This document shows, in pieces, positions 1-12,014 of a stretch of DNA of 64,000 nucleotides. Origin of the DNA: Bathynomus jamesi. Lineage: Eukaryota; Arthropoda; Malacostraca; Isopoda; Cirolanidae. The stretch spans positions 1 through 64,000 of the forward strand of contig JAJOZX010012074.1 of the NCBI GenBank assembly GCA_023014485.1, written 5' to 3'. The position numbers were made by a program, and so were the translations under genes. The notes below the pieces were generated by a model. That model saw only the letters and a program-made list of their open reading frames with translations, was not told where the DNA came from and searched no databases. How positions within the stretch are numbered: position 1 is the stretch's first letter; the number at the start of each line of letters is the position of its first letter.

Positions 1-2438
1 ATATATATATAATATGCCAATAGGTTACTTCATATAATTGGTGATAGCCTGATTCTTTTGTGCGTGGAAATGGATTTAGACTGTTTCTAAAAAGTGATTA
101 TTGTGTGTCAAGGCTAGTTAAGAAATTAGTGTAAACAAATTAAAATTTAATGTTTTTGTTGTATAAATGTATTTACTATTATTATTATTATTTATTATTA
201 TTATTATTATTGAGGCATTTGCATGCATGGTCTTCGTCAAGTCCATGAAAGGTTTGATTGTAAGCCCTTAAAACCACACCTCCAATGGAAGCCTCGTCAA
301 GGCGGCTTTCCCATCCTTTGATAAGCATTATTACTTTCAAATGAGAGGCTTTAAAAGGGCCTGCATACTACTAATAGGCATTGAATCTGGGATTGAATTA
401 AAGCGAGTGGCTTTTGTTTCTTTATTAATAATGATCTCTCTCTTCTGACGAAGTTGTTTTCGTTCATTTATTTCGTTGTAGCGTATTGATATGTAACTTG
501 TACGTTAATTTCTGTTCGCCACTAACGACGTGTGATTTTACGAATTCTAGCAATTTCTACCAATTACTTTAGGCTTTTATTGTTATTATTATTTTTATTT
601 TGTATGACTCATTGGTTGAGAAATGGCCTTAGAGCATATTGATTTAAACCGTTTTAATTAAAGTCCTAATTTTGAAGATGTTATTTTAAATAAACCAGTT
701 TTAGCGACATAATCTGCAGCATTAAGAAAGTGAGAGGAGATTAGCAAGGTCAGTTAACAGACTGACCCTATCGAGATCGAGGGGGATCACGTCCGATTGA
801 ATTATTATGTATATACGATGATGATGATGATTCCCTCTCTTTTATAATTAGTGACCGTACCCTCCCTTCGTCACACAATTCGAAAACAAGGTCAGGAAGA
901 GAAAATGAAAATCTAAAAAAAAAATTCTTTTCGTTTCGAGGTTGTTTTTATGACTTGGATTTTTTTTTTTTTTTTCTCGCGTTCGTGAAAGGTTTTGAAG
1001 TGACGCTTGTTGGTCCTCCTTTGTTATTAATTATGTTGAATGTAATTTACTTGGAGAGAAATCTCCACAATAATGCGTTTCTTATTTCTTGAAAATTGTC
1101 AACATCCAACTTTATTATACTCGTTTCCTACTACCTACCTTTATTGGTTCGTTGCATTAACATGGCCCGCATTTCGATGCTCTGTGCTCTGTATATCAGT
1201 TATTCGAGTTAAATCTAGCTTATCCTTGATTACTAACCTAAAACTGATAACGAAAGAACGTTAAATTTAAGAACAGAACAGACGCAATAGTCTGTTTAAA
1301 ATAAAAGCACTTCAGCTCAATCCCATATGTATTTACCGCGATCCAATATTTATATTTATACTGAGGTTTATTATTATTATACATATATTGTTTAAGTTCA
1401 GTGTTAATTAAAAGTAAATATATATAGACGAAGATTTATATTCGAGTGTGGTATGAATTAAAGAACCGCGGTCCCATTCCCCGAGTTACCCATATTTCTT
1501 CTATACTGGATAGGCGCAACTAATCGCATCCAGCTAATGAGCTAACTCAAATTTGTATGGGATTCAACGCACTCCAATATGTGGCACTTCGGGACACTCG
1601 ATACAATCTTCCCTCCTCCCTTTACCCCAAACCAAGATATAGCCCCCAATTTTCCCCAGAAACTGAAAAACCAAACATTTTTGCATTAAAAAAAGTACTT
1701 AATAAAAATTTATTCGTTAACGATTTCGGTTATAATAAATACATTGCAAATAATAATAATAATAATGATGATGATGATAACGATAATAATAATGATAGTA
1801 ATAATAATCAGTGTTGAAGTATTTTTTTTAGGACTTATTAGAGTTTCGAAAATGTAATTATTATAAAGATGTGACGAATGATGTGAACTGATTTTATATA
1901 TAGTTACCAACCCGTCAAAGAGAATGTTATGAAATCCTGTCTTTGCCAGTAGAATTCCTCTATGCACACCTTAAAACAGGTTTCGCTAAAATGCACGGTT
2001 TTTCCTTCCTTTTCGCTACTTCATTTCCTCGTAATAATAATGAAAACAAAAATAAACAAAACCGTATTGTTTTTCCCCACCCCCATTTCAGGTACCTGTT
2101 TTTAACCTTTACCTTTCCCACCTGGTTCGTTTTGGCTAATTAACCTGGAACAAAGTGTTCGGGTCGAGGCAGGTTTACAGTTTTGTTTTTCTCGTCTTTT
2201 TACCCTTGCCTCTTTCTTTTACTTGTTGGTAGGAAATAGTTTGATATATATATTACACGATAATTTAACAAACAAAATTAAAGGCTCAAATTATGCATAA
2301 TTGCATGTTATTTTTTTATTATTAGGTTAAATACTCTATATGTATATTGCAACAATAATAAAAAAATAATTCAAAGAATAAACTTTGGTACATCATGACC
2401 ATTTTCATTACGTCATTAGTTTCGTCATAGCTTTACGG

Positions 2439-2441
<3 letters not shown>
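1..2441. other. AT-rich non-coding stretch
   Basis: No convincing gene is visible. There is a TTA/ATT trinucleotide tract near 174-211, short (GAT)n runs near 820, and an (AAT)/(GAT) tract at 1750-1810 that explains the Asn/Asp-rich open frame there. A weak hairpin lies near 750. Open frames are short and low in complexity, without splice sites or motifs that stand out. Confidence 0.6.
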
Positions 2442-2476
<35 letters not shown>

Positions 2477-2506
2477 TGTGTGTGGTGTGTGTGTGTGTGT
2501 GTGTGT
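2442..2506. repeat. (TG)n microsatellite
   Basis: About 65 bp of almost pure TG dinucleotides with two single-base interruptions (TGG). The Cys/Val-rich open frame across it is an artefact of the repeat. Confidence 0.95.
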
Positions 2507-2763
2507 AAAAAATAATTTTTCATTTTTTGTTTCGAAATATTGGCAAATTTTTACTTTCACAGCGATCAAAATTGCATTCAAACTTGAGGGTTTTTTTGGT
2601 TTTTTTTTTAAGTAAATTTTGATTATTTGAATATTATTCAGATGGCGATTTTTTTATTACATGATTTAAATTTTAAAGTTTATTTATATGAATAATTTCA
2701 ATTAATTTAAATTAGTATAATAATACTATTAATAATTTGTGAATCATCTTATAAATGAAAGAG

Positions 2764-2764
<1 letters not shown>

Positions 2765-2801
<37 letters not shown>

Positions 2802-2834
2802 TCTATATATATATATATATATATATAAATATAA

Positions 2835-2901
<67 letters not shown>
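2765..2901. repeat. (AT)n microsatellite bordering tRNA-like array 1
   Basis: Nearly pure alternating AT with a few phase slips. It directly abuts the first unit of the tRNA-like array. A second (AT)n tract closes the other end of the array at 3910-3962. Confidence 0.95.
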
Positions 2902-3904
2902 GCATTTAACTGCAATGACCACGCAGTATATAAATGAATAGAAACGACGTAATAAGGAGCGTCTCTGCACACGGGGAAGAGAAATAACGAATAAATGAAA
3001 AATGAGGCGAACCGCCCGGGAATCGAACCCAGGGCCTTCCAATTGCCGGTTGGATGCGCTACCATTACACTACGGACCTCAATCAATCATAAATCGAAAT
3101 TCTCCTACATAGGGCAGAAACCAATGCCCTGAGAGGGCACCCTCGCAAATCGTGAATATGTGCATTTAACTACAATGACCACGCAGTATATAAATGAATA
3201 GAAACGACGTAAATAAGGAGCGTCTCTGCACACGGGGAAGAGAAATAACGAATAAATGAAAAATGAGGCGAACCGCCCGGGAATCGAACCAGGGCCTTCC
3301 AATTGCCGGTTGGATGCGCTACCATTACACTACGGACCTCGATCAATCATAAATCGAAATTCTCCTTATTTACGTCGTTTCTATTCATTTATATACTGCG
3401 TGGTCATTGCAGTTAAATGCACATATTCACGATTTGCGAGGGTGCCCTCTCAGGGCATTGGTTTCTGCCCTATGTAGGAGAATTTCGATTTATGATTGAT
3501 CGAGGTCTGTAGTGTAATGGTAGCGCATCCAACCGGCAATTGGAAGGCCCTGGGTTCGATTCCCGGGCGGTTCGCCTCATTTTTCATTTATTCGTTATTT
3601 CTCTTCCCCGTGTGCAGAGACGCTCCTTATTTACGTCGTTTCTATTCATTTATATACTGCGTAGTCATTGCAGTTAAATGCACATATTCACGATTTGCGA
3701 GGGTGCCCTCTCAGGGCATTGGTTTCTGCCCTATGTAGGAGAATTTCGATTATGATTGATCGAGGCCCGTAGTGTAATGGTAGCGCATCCAACCGGCAAT
3801 TGGAAGGCCCTGGGTTCGATTCCCGGGCGGTTCGTCTCATTTTTCATTTATTCGTTATTTCTCTTCCCCGTGTGCAGAGACGCTCCTTATTTACGTCGTT
3901 TCTA

Positions 3905-3909
<5 letters not shown>
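2902..3909. repeat. tRNA-like tandem array 1, inverted about position 3366
   Basis: About four copies of a 260-261 bp unit. Two copies on the - strand (heads at 3004-3080 and 3265-3340) are followed, after a switch near 3366, by two on the + strand (heads at 3502-3578 and 3762-3838). Each head looks like a tRNA: an A-box-like TAGTGTAATGG, a possible anticodon stem-loop around CCGGCAA, and a B box GGTTCGATTCC. The acceptor stem pairs only partly (GAGG..CCG against CGG..CCTC). The rest of the unit contains two short hairpins built on TGCCCT/AGGGCA and GGGCA/TGCCC. The layout suggests tRNA-derived repeats rather than working tRNA genes. The closest resemblance I can name is a tRNA-Val or tRNA-Gly type, and this is uncertain. 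Confidence 0.75.
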
Positions 3910-3954
<45 letters not shown>

Positions 3955-3962
3955 ATATATAG
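3910..3962. repeat. (AT)n microsatellite
   Basis: Alternating AT that ends the + strand side of the tRNA-like array inside the shared sequence 'TTTCTATTCAT'. Array 2 also ends in (AT)n at this same point. Confidence 0.9.
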
Positions 3963-4783
3963 TTTATCTAGATTCTAGTATATTTATAGTTTCAGGTCAG
4001 CTATTTTTACAAGACATAAATATGTGACGCACAACTTTCTTTTTTTTTTTATTATTATTATTATTACCTGTTAAGAATGCAAAAGCGGATTCACTTTCTC
4101 TTCTCGAATGTGACCAAGCCACAACGTGTAACGCCAATTAGCCAGGCATATTCTTCTTTCATCCGTTGTGAAGAGTTGAAATGACTCCCCTTGTTTTTTT
4201 TTCACTATTGGCCGATTAATATTTTTTCTTTATTTATTGGTTTGCAAATATAGTTAAATTTTAGGACAATACTCGAAGTATTATGTATACAGTGGCGCTC
4301 ATAAGTATTCGTACGGAGAACTATTTCCATTATAGTCGTCCTTATCTTTTGTACCATGCGTACAATACCCCTTAAAAAGGGAGGACGTCCGTATAGAAAT
4401 AGGCTACTCGAGAGGGTCGGGGGCGCCTCATTCTGCGCTATCACGGGACGATGTCACTGCCCCTGCCGTAGTCAATACAATAGTTATGAAAAGTTGACCG
4501 TTCGTTTTAAAAAATGTAACGTAAAAAAATTAGTTCAACTCCAGCATATAATGTAAAACAGCAAAGAATTTGAGGAAAATAAAAAAAAGTTAAAATGCAA
4601 AAGTTTTCGTACATTTATTTACATAATTGTCTAATACGTTTTGTCTACCTTTTAGGCTTCGAGGATTTAAGATTTTTATCAGTAGTTGGCTGTTTATTGA
4701 TTAGAGACTGTTAGCAATTCTGACTTCTAGAATTTTCTGAATTTTCATGGAAGACAGATGACTGTGCGAGCCATTAGTAAGCA

Positions 4784-5757
4784 ATGGGTCGCCGTGGTAA
4801 AGAGCTATCTACATATCTTAAGAGATCTGTTATTGTTGCACACGAGTCTGGAAAGTGTTATAGGAAGATAAGAGGAGAACTTCGAATTCCATTTGTGACG
4901 GTTGCTGCAATTATAAAGAAATTAAAAGGCTTTGGAACAATCAAAACTCTACCAAGGTGTGGACGACCTTGCAACATTTCAGAACGTGCATCTAGACCAG
5001 TGGTTCTTAACCTTTTTACTACCATGCCCCTCTAGGAATTGGTCCTTCCCTCCACGCCCCCCTTCAATCAAAATAACATTCTCAATAACTTCTCAATATT
5101 AGCCCATGCTCTCGTTAAGAGAATAACAAATACAATTAGAGAAATTCCTGTTTCTAGGGGGGCGCGCCCCCCCGGTTAAGAACCACTGATCTAGACGGAT
5201 TGAAAGAATGGCTGCTGCGAAACCACGAGTGACTGCGGGTGATATTTGCCAAACATCGATTGTTTAAGATCGATGTCCATCCCTCTACTGTACATCGTAC
5301 ATTGAGAAAGAATGGTTTACATGGAAGAGTTGCACGAAAAAAACCTTTGCTACGAAAAGCGTATAAAGAAGCGCGTTTAAAGTACGCCAATGATCATCAA
5401 AATTATGCGTTTCCATTCTGGAAGAAAGTTCTCCGGACAGTCTAGACAAAAATTCAATTATTCGGAACAACGAGCAACGTTGGCGAAAATCAAATATTGC
5501 ATTCGAGGAAGAAAACATCCTTCTTACGGTTAAACATAATGGTGGTAGTTTGCTTCTTTGGGGATGTTTTAGCGTTTCTGGTCCAGGAAAGCTCGTCATC
5601 AAATTAAATCTGTCATTCGAATCTAAATGAATTCCAACAATTTTCTTTAGAAGAATGGACAAAAATTTCTATTGAGAAATGTCGAGACTTCGTAGAAAAA
5701 TATCCAAAACGAAACCGTGAAGTCATTCGAGCAAAAAGTGGATACATAAAGTATTAA
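4784..5757 (+). pseudogene. Tc1-type transposase, disrupted
   Basis: The N-terminus (MGRRGKEL..) carries the paired helix-turn-helix region typical of Tc1 transposases, including the GRP motif (CGRPCNIS). It is interrupted at 4998 by a MITE. The reading resumes at 5197 (RRIERMAAAKPRVT) and meets a stop and a frameshift near 5266. It then continues through IDVHPSTVHRTLRKNGLHGR and KARLKYAND-like sequence. At the first catalytic region, where family members have W-T-D-E, the sequence reads RTV followed by a stop. The segments holding the second and third acidic residues appear deleted, yet a typical C-terminus (EKCRDFVEKYPKR) is present near 5680-5750. The enzyme cannot be functional. Confidence 0.85.
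4998..5188. mobile_element. hAT-type MITE, copy 1 (191 bp)
   Basis: Inverted ends CAGTGGTTCTTAACC and GGTTAAGAACCACTG are flanked by a perfect 8 bp duplication, ATCTAGAC (4990-4997 and 5189-5196). Eight-base duplications and CAGTGGTTC-type ends are typical of the hAT superfamily. No coding capacity. It sits inside the Tc1 transposase, so it is younger than that element. A 189 bp relative lies at 44458-44646. Confidence 0.95.
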
Positions 5758-5951
5758 ATAATTTTGTAAGTAAATGTACGAAAACTTTTGCATTGTAACT
5801 TTTTTATTTTCCTCAAATTCTTTGAGTTTTATCATATATTTTACCTTTCGAACAAACTGTGAACTTTTCACAACTATCCTGTGCATCGTACGAAAGACAA
5901 GGCCGAATATATATAACAAATATTTCCCTGTACGAATACTTGAGCGCCAAT

Positions 5952-5954
5952 ATA

Positions 5955-5985
<31 letters not shown>

Positions 5986-6366
5986 CAGTGTATGTAATAA
6001 TATTTTTTAGCTGTCTATGAAATTCTTTTCTTTGAAGGTATTGGAAACATTTTTTTTTACATGTTTTCTTCAAGTTCACCGCAGGATTCATGTCGTGGAG
6101 TTATTTATAAAGCGAGAACTCCTCTTTATTTATATTTTAATGCCTAAAACATTGTTATAAGGTATGTTTGAAGTAGGCAGTCTTTGTCCTTTTCATTGCC
6201 ATTCCATGAAAACAATTTTTAACAGGTGACAGTTTCTGTTTTGAGGAGCGGGGGGAGGGGAAGAGGGAGTTATTGCTTGTATTGAGACATACGTGGCAGC
6301 ATATTTGCACATTGTATCGCATATTTAGGTGCATGGTACAACCTGATAACATGGTGTTATATATAT

Positions 6367-6408
<42 letters not shown>

Positions 6409-6473
6409 GTATATATATATAAAAACCACATTATCAGGTGTGTATATATAATATATATATGTATGTGTATGTG

Positions 6474-6506
<33 letters not shown>

Positions 6507-6633
6507 TTAATTGTGATATATATATCTATCTACTCGTATTATGTAAAAATTTCTTTGGAAAAAACCGAAAATTATTGTTTACCGTTATCGCTTGAATTGG
6601 TCGCTGGCTGAGAAATTTCTTCCGCGTTTTGGT

Positions 6634-6636
<3 letters not shown>
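5952..6636. other. Non-coding, with (TA)n and (TG)n tracts
   Basis: Mostly AT-rich. A (TA)n tract (about 6358-6420) is bracketed by imperfect inverted sequences CCTGATAACATGGT and ACCACATTATCAGG, so it may be a small palindromic element. (TG)n lies at 6479-6508. No gene recognised. Confidence 0.5.

Positions 6637-6680
<44 letters not shown>
6637..6680. repeat. (AC)n microsatellite
   Basis: Uninterrupted AC dinucleotides directly abutting the tail of a SINE. Another SINE copy at 11732 also begins at an (AC)n run. Confidence 0.9.
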
Positions 6681-6682
<2 letters not shown>

Positions 6683-6979
6683 TTTGGTTAACCTTGGTTT
6701 TGCTTCCCCCCGAATTGTTCATTCTGATACGGTCAAGCTTGTTACTCCACCTTAGACCTACACTTTAATGTGGGATCCGACATGCCCCACCAGCAGTCCA
6801 TCGTATTAACCACTAGGCTACCTAGGGTACCCATTTATCTACCAACAATTTTTTTTTTTTATTGTGTGGAAGGATGAACAGCTGGGTTTTGCTGCGCGCC
6901 GCCTGCTGTCACTGGGTCTCGATCCCGGGACCGATGGATTCGTAGTCAGCGACGCTAACCACTACACCACCGAGGCACA
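6683..6979 (-). mobile_element. Dimeric tRNA-derived SINE, copy 1
   Basis: Read on the - strand: a tRNA-like head beginning GCCTCGGTGGTG with B-box-like GGGATCGAGACCC, a linker containing CCCAGCTGTTCATCC, a second tRNA-like A-box segment (..AGTGGTTAA..), the core around GTGG(T)TCGGATTCCACGTTAAA, and a tail with GAATGAACAATTCGG. Seven copies of this family lie in the window. Open frames across it are fortuitous. Confidence 0.85.
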
Positions 6980-7541
6980 TTTATCACTCACTCACTTCAC
7001 TATATTTATTTATTTAATCCTATTTCATTTGATCTCGACCTTCGTCTACGTTATGTGCTTGTCGGGTTCCTTCGCAAGCGGTGCTTCCGCTAACAAAGGA
7101 TCAGACGGGCAAATTATTTTCCCGTTGGCCTTACGAGGAGACTTTGATCCGGGTCGTGATACCCCACTCCTCCGTCCCAAATTCCCCCCTATACCCCACC
7201 AGGGGGCGTTCTTCACATTTTTCTTCCATTTTGGAATGTTGTCATTTTTTTTAACCATTTTTTGTGATTTGTAACTACTACTACTGTTGTTTGTGGCTTG
7301 CTTCTGTTGCTTTTTTGAGACACTTTTATTTTACTCGATTTAATAACGTGACTCGTATGTCGTCACTTTACTATTTGTGACAATTCCGTCGGGCATTTGT
7401 GATTATATATTCTTTTGTGGGTGAGGGGAGGAGAGAGCGGGGTTAAATTTTTATTACTGGGAATGTAATTTTGTTTTCACTTTCTTGACTTCCCTTGTCC
7501 TCTTCTCTATTGAACCAAACTTACTATTTATTTGTTTACTA

Positions 7542-7573
<32 letters not shown>

Positions 7574-7954
7574 CATAGTAACTTTGCTTCAGCCTGAAAT
7601 GGGCTAAGGTTAACAATAGTGAACGATTTTTTTCAATAAATTACTTATTAGGCTTTTAATAGAGGATACAACCACATGTAAGTGTTCTTTTGTAAGGTAG
7701 GTTAGGTTAGGTTAGAGTAATTACCTTAGAATTTTTGCTTTCCCGTGTTTGTTAGATTTTGCGACTTGGAACGCATATCCCCCACGCTTAAGTGAAGTGA
7801 AACCTATGACACTACACCAACTAGTCCCATGTTTAACTATTATTTATAGATTTATTTACAGTTACAATTTCTATTTACCAAAACCACTTATTCGTGGCAT
7901 AAAGCTATTTGGAATTTATTGATCATTTTTTTTTTTTTTTAAATAAAACAAAAC
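6980..7954. other. Non-coding stretch with TTAGG-like and TATG repeats
   Basis: Contains (TATG)n at about 7545-7573 and a short TAGGTTAGGTTAGGTTAG run at 7698-7715 that matches the arthropod telomere pentamer. The 136-codon open frame at 6864-7274 begins in the SINE and shows no family features. No gene supported. Confidence 0.5.
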
Positions 7955-8286
7955 ATGTCTATTTTATTAACTTTTACTCATGAATTGTTCATTCTCACGA
8001 AATCAAGTCTTTTTTGCCTCGCCTTAGATCTACAGCTTGAATTGAAATCCAAATCACGACCCACCATGGTCGGTCTGAAATTACAAAGTCCTCGCCTGGA
8101 CTCGATCTCACGACCTTCCGATCAGCAGCCCAGACTCTAACCACAAGGCTATCCAGGGTACCAATTTTTTTTTTGGCGTGAAAGGATGAACAGCTGGGTG
8201 AGCTGAGCGCCGTCTGCCATCGTCAGAAATCGAACCCAGGACCGGTAAATACATAGCGATGGTAACCACTCCTCCACGAAGGCGCG
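7955..8286 (-). mobile_element. Dimeric tRNA-derived SINE, long variant, copy 2
   Basis: Same family as at 6683 but diverged. It keeps an extra segment of about 65 bp (revcomp GGTCGTGAGATCGAGTCC) that completes the second tRNA-like unit with its own B box before the core. The copy at 41374 has the same long form. The shorter copies look like deletion derivatives of it. Confidence 0.8.
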
Positions 8287-8311
8287 GCGCGCGCACACCT
8301 ATACACACACA

Positions 8312-9618
8312 CGAGGGCCACTCAATATATTTTGCCCCCCCTTTTTTTTTTTTCTTTCCAAGTTTCCTTGTAAGTTCCAGAAATTTTGTAAACAAGTAGT
8401 TGCATACTTTTTTAAGTTTTTATTTTCTACATAGTCTCATCCTTTCTACGGCTTTCCTCCACCTCGAAACAAGGGCCTTTATTCCTTGCTGCTAAAAGTT
8501 CGCTGGGTTCCGCTGGAGCCACCTCTAACCTCCTCAACAACCTCATCGTCACTGAAACTTTCTTCCACGAATAGCATCCTTCATTGGCCCAAACAAATGG
8601 AAGTCTGAAGGTGCCAGATCCGGGCTGTATGGAGGGTGGGGTAACACAGTGAAGCTCATTTTTGTGATGGCCTCTCTTGTTTGCAAACTGTTGCGTGGTC
8701 TTGCGTTATCGTGCAAAAGAAGGACGTCTTCCAGTTTTCTCTCCGGTCGAACTCGCTTTATACGTCTCTGGAGTCTCTGTAGGATAGCAGTATAGCCTCT
8801 GAGTTGATTGTTTGTCCTTTCTTCATAATGTCCACCAGAATCACCCCTTTCATGTTCCAGAAGATGGTGGCCATAACCTATTAAACCTTTTCCTGCAGAG
8901 GGAGCCATTTTGAATTTTCTCTTGCGTAGGGAGTCTGCGTGATGCCACTCCATGGATGGCGTTTTGTTTCAGGTTCAAAGTGGTTAACCAAAGTCTCACC
9001 CCAGTCACAATTCGTGAAAGGAAGTAATCCCCTTCTGTCTCATATCGAACCACGACTCAGAAGCAATTTCTTTTCTTTGGCTCTGTGATCTTGTCAGTCA
9101 GTTCGCGAGGAACAAACCGTGAACACACTTGAGTATCTAGTTGCTGAATTATCGTATTCACACTTCCTTCACTAATTCGAACTCCAGTGATAGCTCTTGT
9201 ATGTGACGCGCCGATTTGATCGAATGATGCTGTTAGCACGTTGCACAGTGTGATATGTCATAGCCGATGCGAGCGACCGCTGCGTGGCTCATCGAGGCTG
9301 GCTCTCCCTCTCTCTCACGTTTAGACCAGCGTCCAACTGTGCTTCGATCAACAGCAACATCTCCGTAAACGTTTTGTAGACGTTTGTGAAATTTTCCAAC
9401 TGTTTCCTTCTCACTGTCAGACGCCATTTTCGAAACTGCGTTAACCATCGGTTTTACACAAGGACGTTTAAAAGCGGTTTCACACGAGGAGGGGAGGTTC
9501 GAACTGGAAAAATCCGGTTATGTGAAGCGCAGAAAGTTCAAACTTAGGCCCAAAAGACATTTCAGCCTATTATTTAGCTAAGAAATAAGGGTGGGCAAAA
9601 TATTTTGAGTACCCCTAG
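8312..9618 (-). mobile_element. mariner (DD34D) transposon, inactive
   Basis: Imperfect inverted ends: left CGAGGGCCACTCAATATATT, right (reversed) CTAGGGGTACTCAAAATATT. The right end is followed by TA. Transposase pieces fill the interior on the - strand. The element lies directly beside a SINE and ends in a (TA)n tract. Confidence 0.85.
8549..9448 (-). pseudogene. mariner transposase, frame-broken
   Basis: N-terminal helix-turn-helix sequence (VGKFHKRLQNVYGDVAVDRSTV) begins near 9448. The reading then shifts frame at least three times (near 9235, 9055 and 8950). The C-terminal part holds the second catalytic region HDNARPR and the third YSPDLAPSDFHLF. Counting gives 34 residues between the two aspartates, the DD34D hallmark of mariner elements. 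The start is MVNAVSKMASDSEKE or a nearby Met. Several frame breaks make it non-functional. Confidence 0.85.
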
Positions 9619-11002
9619 TATATATATATAAAATTTATTTTTTCTTCGTATTTTATTAAATAGTTTGCGGAAGAGTGAATTTGAACGGAACGAATTGTAT
9701 ACTTGATAATTGATGCAGTTAATTATGTATATAATTGTTGTAGCGGTACTACGCGATGTTCATTATTATAGGGGTGGGTTTAGTTTTATAATACAGTAAA
9801 TCCCCATATATATATATATATATATATATAATGTGTGTGTGTATATTATAATTGTGTGAGAGAGAGAGAGAGAGAGAGAGCGTGGCACTAAATGGGTCAC
9901 CGTACCATGATATGATATATTTATGATGAAAAGCAGAGTCAGCATCGAAGATTGGTATGGTTCATGGTGTATTTCCGGTAAGGGTAAATGGCAATGCACG
10001 TAGTTTATGTAATTGAGTTTAGTATTCCGGCTTCGGAAGTTGAACGCCCAGCCCATCCCAGCTGCCGATACAGGAAATATTTTTTCTAATGTTGTGTATT
10101 AAATGTAAATTGCGGATTTTATTAATTTGATTCGTTGATGCGTATCTAATGTATTATTCTAATCTTAATGTATTTTAAATCCAAAGGAGAATTGTTAAAA
10201 ACGCTCGTGTGGATTCGTTTCGAGAAGGTGTTACGCGGTATTTAAATGGTTGCTTACGAAGTTCTACGTCACGGTCGTGTGTGGTAGTTGTAACTACTGA
10301 TGATGGCGGTCGTAAAACTGAAAGAATTGGAGAATGAATGACCTTCGGTATATAGTCTCTCTGGGCACAATGTTGGAGAATGAAGGTTATTCTGTCGCAG
10401 CAGGACCGAACCTCCTTCCTTTTTTTATGAGAGAATTGCCTTAGGCTTTATATGGGCATGAGGGCATAGTTGGCCTTATCTCTCGGAATTAACTTCATTT
10501 CGGGTTCTTTTACCATTCGTGTTGCTCTTGCTCAAGATGACTTCATATCAGGGAATATACGTCTCTTTTTAGACTTTTTTTTTTGCTTGTCTTTAAACGA
10601 CTGCAATGAGAGTCTCGCCTTTCCATATATAATACCGTATATAAAGTGTGTGTGTGTGTGTGGAAAATACAAAGAATGCATTGCTTTTATTTTTTATGAA
10701 TTTTTAATTTATCATTTATTACATTTCTGTCTTTATCTACTGTGAAAGTACTTTGCTGCAACGTCAGCCTATTTGCTACTCTTCATATATCTTAGAGACT
10801 ATACTCGGCCCCTTCTTACATTGTTGTTAAATTGTATTATTGTTGTTTTTCTTGCGTTCTGATGATGGCCACTTAGAATCGAGACTTTTTCAGTATATTT
10901 ATAATAATAAGGCATTTGTTGTATTCCAAGTGGGAAATTATTTAACGACGACTGAAAAGTTTTAAAAAATATTCCGAGTTTGTGAAGAAAGTTTGTTATA
11001 AA
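9619..11002. other. Non-coding, with (AT)n and (GA)n tracts
   Basis: (AT)n at about 9620-9632 and 9806-9832, (GT)n at 9833-9844 and (GA)n at 9856-9880. (GT)n also near 10647-10662. Otherwise AT-rich without a supported gene. Confidence 0.5.
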
Positions 11003-11220
11003 GAGGGTTGACAAAAGTAAATAGACACAACGATAGTTGTTCCTGGAGAACAATAATGGCAAAGCAATGGAATGCCAGAATGTGCGTCACCTTTATATAA
11101 TACAAAGGGGAAAGGAACGCGATTCTAAATAGATTTATTCAATAAATAATGTTATTTATTGATTTTTGTTATCAAATCAAAAAAATCGAAGGTGTCTATT
11201 TACTTTTGTGAACCTTCTGT
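11003..11220. mobile_element. Tc1/mariner-type MITE
   Basis: About 218 bp with inverted ends: GGTTGACAAAAGTAAATAGA on the left and, reversed, GGTTCACAAAAGTAAATAGA on the right. No coding capacity. The neighbouring region (11256-11489) may belong to the same original element. Confidence 0.7.
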
Positions 11221-11255
11221 AGTCATGATTAATATCATTTGAACATATTTAACGA

Positions 11256-11489
11256 TTAATTATTACTTTTAGCAGTAATATTAGTGACATCCGTCGTGGT
11301 CTCCAACTTTCCATTGTAAGGAGAAGTTTCAAAACGATCTTGTTTCATAACAGACGAACAAATTTCGATTGTTCTTATAATTACAAAATACCTAAAAACT
11401 CTGTGCGCGCTCGCGTGTTTAATGCCCAACATTTCGCGCACACTTTCAGTTGATTCGTGAGCACGTAGAAATATAAACGAGTCTTTCAC
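11256..11489 (-). pseudogene. Possible Tc1-like transposase N-terminus
   Basis: A 77-codon frame contains a helix-turn-helix-like segment (ESVREMLGIKHASAHRVF). A stretch ending LETTTDV lies where Tc1 proteins carry the GRP..TT motif, and the glycine-arginine signature is lost. No catalytic region follows. It may be the remains of a parent of the adjacent MITE. Weak call from family resemblance only. Confidence 0.35.
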
Positions 11490-11698
11490 AATGACAAAAA
11501 GGAACTGTGATATGTTTACTTACAATATATATTTTTTTTAACTTTGTAAGCTTTCTGGGTCTCCATCCCTGACTGATAACTAAACTTCTTTGTTGTGTGT
11601 GTGTAATTTTTATCTGTATAACCTATGTGTTGATAAGTGTGTGGCATGTTCATTGTAAACCTGTTTACATATTGTAAATAATGCGCGTGCGCGCACAA

Positions 11699-11731
<33 letters not shown>
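11699..11731. repeat. (AC)n microsatellite
   Basis: AC run abutting the SINE tail, preceded by a GC/GT alternating stretch (GCGCGTGCGCGCAC). Confidence 0.85.
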
Positions 11732-11734
<3 letters not shown>

Positions 11735-12014
11735 TTGGTTTGCTTCCGTCCGAATTGTTCATTCTGACGAACGTCAAGCTTTTCACTCCACCTTAGACCT
11801 ACAGTTTAACGTGGAATCCGAACCACGCCCTACCAGCAGCCAGCGTCTTAACCACTTGGTCAGCCAGGGTACCCATTTATCTACCAACTACTTTTTTATT
11901 GTGTGGAAGGATGAACAGCTGGGTTTTGCTGGGCGCCGGTTGCCGCCATCAGGTCTCAATCCCGGGGCCGATAGATTCGTAGTCAGCGATGCTAACCACA
12001 CCACCACCACCGAG

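Larger units (their letters stand above)
4290..5951 (+). mobile_element. Tc1-like DNA transposon with IR/DR ends, inactive
   Basis: The outer inverted ends read CAGTGGCGCTCATAAGTATT on the left and, reversed, TTGGCGCTCAAGTATT on the right, next to TA. A second inverted pair lies further in (about 4566-4622 and 5755-5825) and repeats the core AAGT(A/T)TTCGTAC. Each end therefore carries two direct copies of the binding-site-like core, the arrangement called IR/DR in Tc1-family elements such as Sleeping Beauty. The left arm is longer than the right. The element contains a broken transposase and a 191 bp MITE. Confidence 0.85.

Noticed and set aside
1557..1817. 86-codon frame ending in an Asn/Asp run
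   Set aside because: The end is an (AAT)/(GAT) tract, the rest has no motif, and there is no splice or poly(A) context.
2712..3086. Ile/Tyr-rich open frames here and at other (AT)n sites (for example 12257, 12864, 31502, 46304)
   Set aside because: They are translations of (AT)n microsatellites and show no protein features.
6864..7274. 136-codon frame
   Set aside because: Begins within a SINE and runs into non-repeat DNA without motifs. Another frame overlaps it on the other strand.
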